Source: Microdochium bolleyi (Eukaryota > Ascomycota > Sordariomycetes > Xylariales > Microdochiaceae). Taken from it: a stretch of 64,000 bases of DNA. The stretch is from the NCBI GenBank assembly GCA_001566295.1, contig KQ964260.1:124001-188000 (forward strand). Direction: 5' to 3'. Numbering within the stretch: the stretch's first letter is position 1; each line of letters starts with the position of its first letter. The position numbers and the translations under genes were made by a program. Under the pieces are notes generated by a model. That model ran no database searches. It was not told the origin of the DNA and saw only the letters and a list, made by a program, of their open reading frames with translations. Positions 35,462 to 47,358 of the stretch are shown one piece after another.

Positions 35462-38400
35462 ATGACCAGAGCTCCCCTCAACGAGGCGGATGCACACATC
35501 CTGCGCATCCGCGCCGACAAGGGGCTCGATGGCAGCAGCATCCCCCAGGGCATCATCGATGACCTGCAGGCCGCAACAAAAGTGTAAGTAGGGCATGGAA
35601 ACGCATCATGCCCATCTCGTGCCGCGGCAGAGCAACACGACTGATGGATTGTTTCCACCCAGACTCTCGGACCAGCTCTATGCCAAGTCCACACGCTTCA
35701 TTCTCGAGCTCATCCAGAACGCCGACGACAACGAGTACAGCCCCGACGCCGTCCCCTCGCTGGAATTCATCTTCACGGGAAGCCATCTGCGGGTAGACTG
35801 CAACGAGACGGGCTTCACACCCAAAAATGTCGAGTCGATCTGCAGCATCGGGCGCAGCTCCAAGGCCGGCTGTGCGGGGTACGTCGGCGAGAAGGGTATC
35901 GGCTTCAAGTCCGTCTTCCGCGCGGCCGACGTTGTCTGGATTGCCTCAAGAGACTATGAGTTCAAGTTTGACAAGAGTGCGAGGCTTGGCATGATTGCAC
36001 CGATCCTGGAGAAGTTCCCGGTCGCCAGGAGGGAAGGATGGACGTCGCTATACCTGCAGCTGTCGGACAACTATGACCAGGCGCAGCTGGTCAAGGAGCT
36101 CAAGGGCCTGAGTCCAAACCTGCTCATGTTCCTGCAGCGGTTGCGTACCATCAAGATCACGACCGACGGCGGCGGATCGGGATGGTCGCTGCGCAAGAGT
36201 GCTGCTGCCGCTGTCACTCCCGCCAAGTGGCAGACAGTGCTGAGCAAGAGCGCAGCCCGGGTCGTCGGAGAGGACCAGGTCATCCGCCTGACGCAAAATG
36301 AGACGTTCAATGACTACATCGTGCGATACTTTGACGTGGCCAAGATGCCAAAAGAGGAGAAGAGACCTGATATAGGGACATCCCGGCTCACACTGGCCTT
36401 CCCCGTCGATGGCGACGGGGTCCCCACCTGCGAGGAATCGCAGTCTCTCTATGCATTCTTGCCCATACGCGATTACGGCTTCTCGGTAAGTCTTATAAAT
36501 CGCTTGACAATGAAACCTGGTCGAGGCTAACTCGGCTGGTCACCCTTAGTTCCTCATCCAGGGAGACTTCCTCCTTAGCGCCAGCAGAGAGGAGATCGAC
36601 GACCTTCTCCCCTGGAACAAGGCCCTGCGGAAAAACATTGTCAACGCCTTCATCGACGCCGTGCACCACTTCAACAAGGGGCCCTTGCGATACACCTGGC
36701 CGAGATACCTCCCCGGCGACGCCAGGCCGCGTGACTTCTTCCAGAAGACCCGCACCGAGTTCATCGAGCGTCTAAGCAGAGAGGCAATCCTAGAGGCCTG
36801 GAACGGCAGCCTCGGGAAACCTAATGCCATCACCTACGTGCCGATCAAATTCCGTGATGGATTCAAGGGGCCACCGCTGACCCTGGCGCCCTCTAGAGAG
36901 GGAGAGTACCTGGCTCCCAAGTATCTTGAAGGTGACCTGGAGCACCTGAAAAGGCTCACGGTCCTGGAGATGGACGAAGGGCTCTTCCTTGCAGATCTCA
37001 GGGTCGTGATAGTGCGTCGCGGTTCCACATTCGGCGAGATGCCGCACCAGTGGCACGAGAAGCTGGCAGGTGTCCTAAACGGATTCTCGGCCGAAGCAGT
37101 CGCAAAGCTCAAGGACATGCCGATCATTCAGCTGCGAGACAAGACATGGGTGAGCGCAGAGAAGGAAAACCTCTTCTTCCCCCCTCAGGGCCAGGAGAAG
37201 GCTGTCGTCCCTGGCGGTCTCGACGTGTCCGTCGTGGACCACGATGTTGCCACCCCGGGCCAGGCGCGCACACAGCTCTACCAGTCCCTAGGGGTCAAAC
37301 ACTTTGATCCTGCAGCGATCAAGGACGTCATAGCTTTTCTGCACCAGCCGTGGAACCAGCAGCGTCTGCGCCAGGTCAGCCGAGATGACCTGGTCGCACA
37401 TCTGCGCTTTCTGTACGACAACCAGTGGCGCAACCGGTCCGACCAGAAGTTCTGGGTCATGTCGGAACGGAACCAGCTGGTACAGAGCAACGGACTGTAC
37501 CTCGCGAGCGACCACGAGCACTCAGCGGCGCGATACTTCACAGGTGCAGACCGCGCACGTTTTGCGTTCATCCACGCCGCGTACGGCGGCAGCAGCTCGG
37601 GCGCAGGCGACAAAGGCGATCAGGACGACTGGACGCAGTGGCTTGAGGAGAACGCCGGCATATGCCGTATTCCCAAGCTCACCAAAGTTCTGCTTGTCGT
37701 CCCGGCAGTCGGCCAGAAGCCTGCGGCCTTCATGATGAGCGACGAATTTGCACACCTGATGCGCTCCCAGCCGTCGGCCGTCGTGCTGCGTCTGCTGTGC
37801 GACTGTTGGGCCGACCACTACAGACAGTGGCTCGACGTTGAGGACCAGAGCGCCCTCACAATGTTGATGAGTCAAGCCAACGAGAAGATGATCAAGGATG
37901 ACAAGAAGCGCCTCAGCGCCCACATCTCTGAGATGAGCGTGATGACGAGGAGCGGGCAGTCAGTCCAGTTGAGCAAGACATTCCTGCCCCTGCCCGAGCT
38001 CGTGGAGGAAGCTGATGGCCTGCTGTTGCCGTTCGTCGACGTTCCTGAGCCTGAACATCCTCGCTGGAGGGTCCTTGCAGAGTTTGGTGTCAAGCAGGAC
38101 AATAATGTTGACTTCCACGTCGCCTGCCTGGAGGAGATACGGCTCAGCGGCAAGCAGCTGCAGAAGGTGGCGTACTTCCTGGAGCAGATCCAGGCTAGGA
38201 CCAAGGATGACGAGGCCTTCGTCAAGTGAGTGGACACTTTACCAATTGATGTTCTCCGCTCGCGAGGACAGTCAATGCTGACATTTGACCATAGGGCGTA
38301 CTTCTCCGAGAAAGGCAAGGAGCGCATCTTCGTCCCAACGCTGCCGAGTTACAGCGAGAAGCCTTCCGAGCCGTCCGCCTCACCAGCCGCGATTGCCGAC

Positions 38401-40629
38401 GCGGGCTCCTGGTACAACCTCGAGCACTGCCTCTGGCGCGGCCCGCGATCTCTACGGATCCACGCGTGCTTAGGCGACGTGTACCCTGCATTGACACGAC
38501 TGTTCACAGACACGCTGAGCATTGGTGACGTTTCGATGACGGATCTGATGACCGAGGCGTCGCACTTCAGTACCGAAGACGATATTGGCTACATCACGGA
38601 CACCCTGAGGCAGATTGACAAGTTCCTAGAGCGCGACGAGGTGTTTGTGCTACAGCTGGAGACGTTCAGCACAACGTCGATGTGGCCAGTCTTCGATCCG
38701 GCTAAGAACAAGGATAAAAAGGGTAAGAAGAAGAAGGTCGAGAGTAGCAAAGAGAGCAACGAGAAGGAGGACGCTGCATTGGACGATGATAGTCGCAGTG
38801 TTGGTCGGTTCAACTCTCTGCGCACAGGCAAGGCGGCCGAGGAGTGGTTCATCGCAGACCGGGCGTTTCTCGCCGAGTGCTTTGCGCCATACGTAACCCT
38901 GCTTGCACTCTCACCCGATCATGTCGCCAAGATCGGCCGGGTCATCAAGGCCTTCCGCCTCGAGGACAGACTACTCTCACGGGTTGTCAAGAGCGAAGCT
39001 GAGACTGTCGGAACGGTCGAGTTACACAAGGAGCACACGTCGGATATACAGGACAAGTATGAGTTCATCGCAAGGTCAGTTACCACCATCTCCAAAATTG
39101 AAGTGCTGTCTTCCAATACTTTTGGATCAGCTGACACCTGTTAACCGCTGTCATTCCTACAGACTCGTCCCCGTATCAAGTCTCGAGAAGGAGAAAACAT
39201 TACACATCCTCCGCACCCTGCAGAATATCGAGGTGTACACGGCTGAGCGCGTCATCGAGAAGTACTCCTTGACCTACAAGTCCCGGAAACTCCAGGGCCA
39301 CGCCGCCGACGGCAACGTGGTGCTAAAGGTCAGCGAAGACACGCTACAGATCTACTTGCGCACTGGGTACCTCGAGTCTGAGCGCAACCCGGACGAGCTA
39401 GTTGACAAGCTCGCGCAGTTCTGCGGCATCAGCGAGCTCCGCGAGGGCAGCTACATGCTGCATATGGTCCTGACGGAGCACAGCCACGAAAAGATCGCGA
39501 GCAAGCTCCTGCAGCACGGCGTCCCACTGTGCGTGCCGGCCATGGAGGACCTGATGCGCGAGGAGACGTGGCTGACGGCGCCTGTCGTTCGCAAGAGGCT
39601 GCCGAAAGTCGGCGCCAGCGCGGAGCCCAAGGGTAAGGAGAAGGAAGGAGCAGTGCTCGTTGTTTCTGACTCTAGTAGGCCGGTTGATGAGCCGAGGCGC
39701 TTCAACTTTGTAAAAGACGTTCTTTCAGGGAGCGAAGGGGGATTAGAGAAGGGGAAGTTCAGGATCTCTGCAATCTTCCGAAACCGGTGGTTCGGGCGAA
39801 AACCCAGCCCAGCCAGTTCCGTCGCCGTCGGCGAGCCCGCCGTACAACAGGTCGTATCCCAGGCTACCGACATCGACCACCTGGGCCAAGCAGAGGTTCG
39901 TGGCTTCCGGACGATACCAACACCGACCGGCCTTGGGCCTCCTTACTGACTCTATTCTCCGTTCTAGTTCTCGCGATATCTCGGCAAGGCCATGAGCCAC
40001 ATCTACAACGAGAAATACCATTGGACGCATGCTGAGCATCGAAAGATTGCCGGCCACGCTCCGTTATCTGCCGCTGTGCAGTCGCGGGTCAAGGCGGACT
40101 TCACGATCTTCTCCTCTCATGGTTGCGAACTTCTGCAGCAGACTAAGTACGCCGACCATTTCGATCGGCACGCATGGCAGACCCATCGTGCCCCGGCCTG
40201 GCACTTCGTCGTCAAGACCACCGCGGGCGGCCTGGAGGAGAATTTCGTGCTCAGCGCTACGGAGTACAACATGGTGAGTACTTCCTCTTCCCCTCGCCTG
40301 CACGAGCGATTGCTGCAGCAAAGTTCTGAAACTCGGGCAACCTCCACGGACGGCTCCGTTTCTAATCATTATCATAGTTCTGCGACTTTGCCCTGATCCA
40401 CACTGTCGGCGCGGATATCCCGGTGAAGGATCCAGGCGCGAACGTGGCCGTGCTGGCGCGCGTCTACGACGTGGCCACTGGCTGTCCCAAGGTCGCGATC
40501 TGGGTCGACCCGTGGCGCCTTTGCTACTCGCGCGACGGCGCGCTGCCGCTGCGTGCTCTGGGTGACTTCTCTGGCCGTACGGTGTTGCCAGCGTCTACGG
40601 GTGATCGGAAAGATGGGGACCGCAAGTAG
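35462..40629 (+). CDS. Large sacsin/NO VEIN-type GHKL ATPase protein with NOV-like C-terminus
   Basis: Predicted protein of 1,563 residues. Exons are 35462..35583, 35663..36485, 36550..38225, 38295..39074, 39163..39895, 39968..40273 and 40378..40629; all phases fit. The N-terminus is an HSP90-like ATP-binding fold: ELIQNADDNEY (56-66) is the Asn/Asp box, CNETGF the second box, and GYVGEKGIGFKSVF the lid Gly motif. FLIQGDFLLSASREEIDD follows. The centre (370-1350) is an uncharacterised helical region with a Lys-rich spacer near 38,720. The end, WHFVVKTTAGG to WVDPWRLCYSRDG (about 1410-1545), resembles NOV/DUF3883. ATG 35462 has a good context (CCCACCATGA); ATG 35402 is the alternative. Related GHKL proteins include plant NO VEIN and sacsin; the fungal role is unknown. 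Confidence 0.88.
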
Positions 40630-43369
40630 CCCAGTCCAAGAATTGAGTCTCCCTTGAGGTCATTCCAAGGGTATTGAACGTCATCATGAGGTTATGAGTT
40701 TACGCTGGTTCATTACGTCAACGCGTTGAGTGGTTTCACATAGAAATTCTGGCTTTCATCGGGGATTACCACCGGGTATGACATGGCACACGCGAAACAA
40801 GCATTTTGGAAATGACGTTGGGCAAGCTTCCAGAGACAGAGGTCTCAAGCGGTTGAGGAGGGTGGGCGCCTGGATGACGTGGTTTTGTCCCTGGGACCAG
40901 AGTCTGGGAGGACAACGGAGAGAACGGCTGGCAGCTTCTTCCGAGAGACAAACGTAGATTGAGTGTGGCAAGTGAAATAGTTGAGACTTGCCCATGTCCG
41001 TGAGAGGACCCCTGTTGGATGTGTGGGACTGGGCGATGAAATGGCGTCATACGGGTAGGCCAACCACCAAGCGTGCCGGAATCGGTGCCGACCTTTGCTA
41101 CGCTATAGCTAGGTCAACTTGTCACCTCTATCAATGGCGACTGCGGAATCGTTGTCGCTCAAGTCTGTGCTTTCGCGATGGTAAAACTCAACATCAACGC
41201 GGTCTGATTGGGCCTTCATCCGATACCCCTGAACACATCAAGGCTTGTGGTGGCCGGCCCGGTCCTGCAGACACATGGGCAGCGAGCTGGCAATTGCGAA
41301 CATCAAGCTTGGTGGCGCCTCCGTTTCAAAGTGGTTTGGGGCCAACCACCGTATATTGGGATCTAGCTCTCAAGGACAACGTACTGGCCTGGCCGCGTGG
41401 ACCATGGTGCAGATGGTAATGTCTGGTGAAACACAACCCATCACGCCGCCTTGCCTTACACCATCTTGTACAGGCATTGCTTCCTCCGAATTCTTCATCA
41501 CTCGAGTCCCTGTCCCCATTTGCCACGCAGGAGACTGCCAAAACTGGTGAATGACCTCCCCATTCTCCTTCCGGGTTTCGGATCTTTGTAATTGTCCGCA
41601 TCGTGAGACTCGCAGAGGCAATGTTTTGAGACACGGCTATATCCGCTGCGCAACATGCATCCCTTGCATGAACATTGCGTGCCACTTGCGGTCTGACCGC
41701 GCCCACAGCGAAGGGAGCCGTTGGGGTCTCAGGATTTCCCGAGAAGTGAGATTCCTGGGTGCAAAGCATCACGAAAGGCGTCGGCTGCACGACACCAAGG
41801 ATCTGGCCCGGCAAACAGAGTTCAGGTCTAGTAGAAGGGGCGCGCGGAGATTTCCTCCCTCCTATTGATGCGTCGGAGAGATCAGATCCCGGCGCACCTG
41901 GGCCTTAGCTGGAGCCTAGATCGGAGCTGACCTAGGCTCCAGCTAAGGTCAACTATGCTAGACGAGGCGAGCATGCCAGGCCGCAGGCCCCATGACACTG
42001 GCTAGCTATTACATCAGCACGAAGACCACCGACGCGGCGTGGTGTAGACGGTGTGGCGAAAGCGCTCCCTGCCATCACAGAGCTGGCTCTCAGCCATGCA
42101 TTCCTGCATGTCCGGTGATCCCAGAGAGGGGCAGAAGGGTGCCCAGAAGCCTAAGACAAGCCACACATTTGACAGCTCCGCCCTCCCCAGCCAGAAAGCT
42201 GGAGCAGCCCTCCCTGACAAAGGTAAAAAGGCTCCTGCCAAAGCTCTTGGCCCGCGCTAAGGGACAACCTTGTTCTTGTTCTAATTGCCACTACTCGCTC
42301 ACGGCCGCGCGAGACTTTCGGGCCGGATGCTCGACACTAAAATCTCCGTAGATTCGCAAAGATCATATCCTAATCCGGCGCGAGGGTTGCTCGGCACCCC
42401 GGCGCTAACAAGCTGTCAGGCTAGAATCGGATAAAGCCGATTGGCTTAACCTTCGTGCTTTGTGAATCTTAACAAGCGAGGAGCCTCATCATGGGCGGAA
42501 CTAACGACAAGAGCCCTCTTCAGAGAGGTGCTGATGAAATCGAATTGCACCTTTGACCGGGAAGCCGGAAACAACATTGTGGAGACCCGTCACAGGTTGG
42601 GAAGATTTGAGTCTATCTCTTGCCCTCCTTGAGTTGGTGGCCTGGACCCTGGTCGGCAACGGCAATATCCGTCTTGGTCTCAAGGTCACGATGCAGGGCC
42701 TATGAGGTGCTTCGCGTGTGGTGCCGTGATTATTCTCCAGTGGCGGGCAAGTTGAACACTGTCCTCGGGGTAGATTGCACTCTTGGGTCTTGAACAATGG
42801 TTGACCCCATACTGGGCGAGTCGGGAGCGGGCAGCGCGATTTGTCCACCCAACGTGGGCCACACTCCTGAAAGGCGCTATCTCGATCTGCGGGCTCGAAA
42901 GCTCTTTGTTCATGACGAGGCTAGAGTAGTAAAGACCAGTGGCGCCTGATATCATATTCGCCTCCCTCGTGAGTCTGGGGCGAGGCCGGATCGCCAAGCC
43001 GTCATCGCAGACTTCACCGGCTCTCTTGGCAGAGGCCCGCTCCCGTGTCTCAATGCAGCTTCAAGACATGACTCGGATAAAGAAGTCTCACTGCGGAGTC
43101 GAGGGGGGAGGCCCTTGACAGCGGAAGCTAGCGCCCGATCAGGGTTCCGTAGCGGACTCGCGGGAACCCTTTAGTTCCGATACGGCAAGATCCAGATCGC
43201 GGACTCCACGATCAGTGGTTATTAGGAGAACTCTCCAGCAAGAGACCGCAGATCATTCTGGATACAAAAGATCTCCAAGCACCCTGCCTGAATGTAGGAT
43301 CATTCTGTCAAGCTACGCAGCAAAAAAGACCCCAAACCCTCAAGCTAAGACTCACGCCAATCATCCACA
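40630..43369. other. Long intergenic region with an inverted repeat
   Basis: About 2.7 kb with no recognisable gene. It contains a strong hairpin at 41903-41948. Open frames such as 41326-41814 (minus) and 42501-42848 (minus) match nothing I know. A decayed mobile element is possible but not demonstrated. Confidence 0.5.
41903..41948. repeat. Inverted repeat, 17-bp arms, 12-nt loop
   Basis: CCTTAGCTGGAGCCTAG at 41903-41919 is the exact reverse complement of 41932-41948. The arms are perfect and the loop is ATCGGAGCTGAC. Confidence 0.95.
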
Positions 43370-44843
43370 ATGCGAGCCTCATCAAATATCGTGCCGCTGC
43401 TCCTGCCACTTGCAGCTTATGCTGCCCCGGCTCCCGCGCCCCAGGGCGGCATCCTGAACCCCCTCATCTGTCTTCTCAACAACCTGCTGGTTGGCTTGCG
43501 TAACGATCCCCTTGCAACGCCTTACTGTTCAAGCGTGCTGGGAATCCAGCCAAGGACTGTGTAGGTCTACACTACCCTTCCAGTTGTCGCCTCATTGCTC
43601 ACAATCCGTTTCCTTCAGCTCCGCTGCGGTCGGTATCACTGTTGCACCCACAATCACGTCCACTGTCAACGTCGGCGGCGCGACGGCGACCTTGACCATC
43701 GGAAGAACTGTCACTGCCGGTACCGTGACGAGCACAACCACTGCTACGACCGTAAGTCATTAGAGCCACCTCCCTATTTCCGACCGTCCTGCTGATCATC
43801 CATTCAACAGACTGTCACTTCTACTGTCAGGAGTACAACATCCGTCTCCACGATCACATGCCTTGATGCGGCGTACACTGCGCCCGTAGGGCGACGGGCC
43901 ATCGAAAATGACGCTCCTGAGCTTGAGAAGCGGCAGAGCGCGGGAGTGTCCGTCATTGTGACACCCACGATTATCGCGCCCAGTGCCCAGCCTGCCCAGG
44001 TCTCCCAAGCATGCTCTTGCTTGGGCCTCACAACGAACACCATCACAGTCACCCCGACTATTGTTGCCGGAGCTACCGTCACCAGCCTTGCCACCGTCAA
44101 TCTCGGTGCTGGAACGACTATGTAAGCCCGCGCTCGCCACCAAAAGACACAAGAACATGGCCACTAACGAATCTGATTTCACTAGTACTCTCACCTTAGA
44201 CACCACGACCACCAGCACCGTCGTCAGCACATCCACCACCACCGCTACTACAACAACCACGCAGAATGTCGTGGGCACCAACATCGCCAACCCTCTGGGC
44301 CTGCAATTCAAGCGGTACACGCACGACTTCAGTGCTTTTGACAACTCAGCGGACTTCAACGTCGCCTACTTCAAGGCCCAGACGCCTGTGGCGACCGGCT
44401 TCAGCCCTTCTCCCCGCATCAGCTCCCCTGGGTGGCCATTTGGCGGCTCCACCATGTCGATTGGCGGCCAGGATTTTGACGGCGATGACGCCGCCATCAT
44501 CTACCAGGGTTTCTACGTCGCCCGCGCCACTGGAGATCATACCTTTAGCTCCAGCGGAGACACCATTGACAACTGGGGCTACTTCTGGTCCGGCAACACC
44601 GCCTACAGCACTTACAGTGATCTGAACTTCAACTTCCGTTCTGTGCGTGTTGATGGCGCGCCTTATACCGGTGGCACCCAGACCGTGCAGATGAATCAGG
44701 GCGATGCGATCCCCGTTGCCTGGCTGTGGGCCAATGGCGGTGGTGCCGGGCAGAGCGACTTCACTGTTTCTGTCGGCGGAAGCGGTGGCACAGGTGGAGG
44801 CGGCAACTTCGTCCCTGCTTGCAGCCCTGGCACTTTCAACTAA
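43370..44843 (+). CDS. Secreted Thr-rich protein with GLEYA-like (PA14 superfamily) domain
   Basis: Predicted cell-surface or secreted adhesin-like protein of 430 residues. Exons are 43370..43560, 43619..43751, 43811..44121 and 44186..44843, in frame. A signal peptide (residues 1 to about 19) is followed by Pro/Ala, then Thr/Val-rich repeats rich in TxTxT. A KR dipeptide in ELEKRQSAG could be a Kex2 site. The C-terminal 200 residues, with GFYVARATGDHTFSSSGD, WGYFWSG and an acidic DFDGDDAA stretch, resemble the GLEYA/PA14 carbohydrate-binding fold. No GPI signal is visible at the end, where a Gly-rich run precedes the last CSPGTFN. Ligand unknown. The domain call is by pattern; exact family needs a profile search. 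Confidence 0.8.
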
Positions 44844-46835
44844 AAGCACCTCAACGGCATCTTTTGTGCAGCTCCACTTCCCCTTTCCGACCTGTCCTTT
44901 TCTTCACTTCTGAGCGGGTTTTGGGACATTTTTACTTGCCTTCCAAGATTTTGTCTTTCCTTCCTTGTGAAGGAAATGAAGGAAATGTCTGATGATCACG
45001 ATTGAAACAACGACTTGATGGTATAACATACCAAACATTCCTTTTTATCTACTCGCAACCTAGGTAGCTCGATTATACAATATCATCCTTCGATAATATG
45101 CTTGGTCTTCTCAAGACTTGTGGTAGAACTGTTCACTGAGCTGCACTTCTTTGGCAAAGGCCTCTTGCAAGTTTATCTAGCGCAGTGCTCTCGATGTGGA
45201 ACTTGTGCCACGCTTTTTACCAACATTTGGGTTACTGGAGCGGTTCTCCTGAGGCACACTCCCATAACCCGAGGAAAGAGATTGTCTGACTGTCAGCAGC
45301 TACGCTAATGAGTACTCGAGCAGGACAAACTAGACTGACAACCCATACAGTCTCATGCAACTGCGCACGGGTGGCAGCAGCGTCTGTATCGTTAAGAGTG
45401 CGGGGGCAGAGAGACTTCAATTGCATGAGGCGACGAGACAGGATGGGTATATCGAGAAGACAGACGACCTGCAGCTCTCTGACGCAAGCAGCCGCGCAAC
45501 TAGACTTTCAGGCACTCGAATTAATACGCGGCTCATGTTTCGCCCTGGCATTGTGATCCTCTGCTCCTACAACGACACCCGCAGCCATTTGCGTAATTGA
45601 TGAACGGCGTTTCTGTCCTGCTTGATAACATGGCCGACGCCGACAGGAACAACAAGTCCACCCGACCACTCTCAGTGAGAACCCTGAACACGGCCGTGCC
45701 CTCGAGAAAGATGGTGAAGCAACCTAGAAGGAATGGAAGACAGACTGCTGGGACCCGTGTGGTCCTCTCATGGGTCCACGTGCCTGTACCCGGTCACTCG
45801 ATAGTATCCACAAGGTTCTCAGGGTGTCGGAACGCCACGGCTACTGTGTGGAGAGGATTCAGGACGTCTGGGAGCGATGCTTAGTAGAGCTACTTCGTCG
45901 CCTCGGTCCGGAGCCCGAGGCGACTTAACCATGATCCTTAGGCTCCGTTCAGGAATGGGGCGGTGACCCGGGGCCTCCACGGGACCAAGAATGAGACAGG
46001 TAATGACCATTCCACGACGACCTAGGAGATCCTGTACCGACCAACACCAAGAAATTTCGTCAGCCCCTCCGGACTGCTGAGCGCTTCTCCAAGTTGAAGC
46101 TTGTCGAAGAGTTCATGAGCGTGGCTCGATAGGCACGCCCATGGAGAGTCTGGGGGGTACGCCCAACCCGACCAACGCCAGACTCGAGTGCTCCCAGGGA
46201 TCCGATGACTGGTCGAATGCGGCGCCAGGTCCCGCTGCGAGGACGGCCTGGCACCACAGTGGCTGAGAGCGTACCCGCTGGTGTGGCAGAACCTCTTTGA
46301 CGTGTAGTAAGCCAGGGACTGGGCACTGTGTCTGTACACGGGGCATCCCACGTAGCTGTAGACAGTGCAGGCCTGAAACATTTACGGAGAAAGGTCAAGG
46401 ATAATGCAGTTGGAAAGATAATGCAGTTGGAGCATCAATTAATTGATGCACAACTGACGTTTGTCCTTGAAAAGCATATAAGTGTCATCTCACTAGAGGT
46501 TAAAGGTGAAGGTGATTTGTGTTATCTTTCAAAGGAGATCAAATTTACTATCAGACCCGTGCTAAGTGAACGAAGAAATCTATGGGAAGCCAAGAAAACA
46601 AGATGAACTGGACGAATCGGGGTATCGTGCCGTGTGACTCAAATCAGCGTGCTGGAGAAGAACGAAAAAGAAAAGATTCCGCAAAAATCAATCGCAAACA
46701 CCCAGAATGTCCCCGGAAGCTAAAACCCCAATGAAAATGCCATGCTTTTCCTTCCTCCGATGTTTAGGCACTGCGAGGATGCGCCCAGAAGACGCTCCTC
46801 TATCGTTCGTCGTGCGCTGCCACCGTCTGTGTGCC
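44844..46835. other. Intergenic region
   Basis: About 2 kb between convergent genes. Open frames near 45.6-46.4 kb are not recognised. A 15-bp direct repeat lies at 46400-46431. Confidence 0.45.
46400..46431. repeat. Direct repeat, 2 x 15 bp
   Basis: GATAATGCAGTTGGA occurs at 46400-46414 and 46417-46431, separated by 2 bp. Confidence 0.9.
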
Positions 46836-47123
46836 TCAGCGGCGGATGCCCATGCCGTAGTAGCTGTCGTACGCGGCGTTGACGGACTCGTGGTGCTCCT
46901 TCCACGCCTGGACGACTGCCTGGACGATGGGGTGGCGCGGCTTCTTCCCGCTGGTCTTCTTCTCCTCGGCAGAGCTGCTGCTGTCGGCGCTGCTGCGGCG
47001 CGAGATCATCTTGAAGCGGGAGCCAGAGCTCTTCTTGGAGCTCTGCTGCTGGTGCTGCTGCTGAGCCTCCTTGGCCTCGATGACGGAGTCGGCGTAGGAG
47101 ACGGAGCTGGTGCGGGAGGACAT
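46836..47123 (-). CDS. Small Ser-rich protein with one HHxSxNAAYxxYYG motif
   Basis: Intronless 95-residue protein that I do not recognise. The first 60 residues are low-complexity, rich in Ser, Gln and Lys. The last 25 residues hold KEHHESVNAAYDSYYGMG, a motif that also occurs twice in the gene at 57599. A TATAAAG box lies about 230 bp upstream. There is no signal peptide or membrane segment. The start is the ATG at 47123, after which the frame is open to the TGA at 46836. The shared motif and TATA type suggest one family of abundant, perhaps stress- or development-regulated, small proteins. Its function is unknown. Confidence 0.72.
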   Translation of the reverse strand: MSSRTSSVSYADSVIEAKEAQQQHQQQSSKKSSGSRFKMISRRSSADSSSSAEEKKTSGKKPRHPIVQAVVQAWKEHHESVNAAYDSYYGMGIRR

Positions 47124-47351
47124 CTTGATTGAGTTTGTGGTGGTTGGGAACGTGTTATTGAGCGTGGGCTTCTTGCAGCACTGGAATGCCAAGGTTGTGT
47201 CAAGCTGTTGTAGGTGATGCAATTGATCTGATACTGGTGTGCTGGAGCTGTAGGAGTGATGCAGAAGCTGGTGAAGGTGCTTTGAAGCTGTCTCTGTTCT
47301 TGCTGATGATGGCACTGAAATGTATCGTGAAGGACGAGGGCAGACCGTATT

Positions 47352-47358
47352 CTTTATA
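47352..47358 (-). promoter_or_regulatory. TATA box of the small motif protein
   Basis: TATAAAG on the minus strand inside GTATAAAGA, about 229 bp upstream of the start at 47123. The motif gene at 57599 has the same GTATAAAGA box. Confidence 0.6.

Noticed and set aside
41326..42848. Possible retroelement relic in the 40.6-43.4 kb spacer
   Set aside because: No terminal repeats, primer-binding site or polymerase motif could be found; only the inverted repeat is solid.
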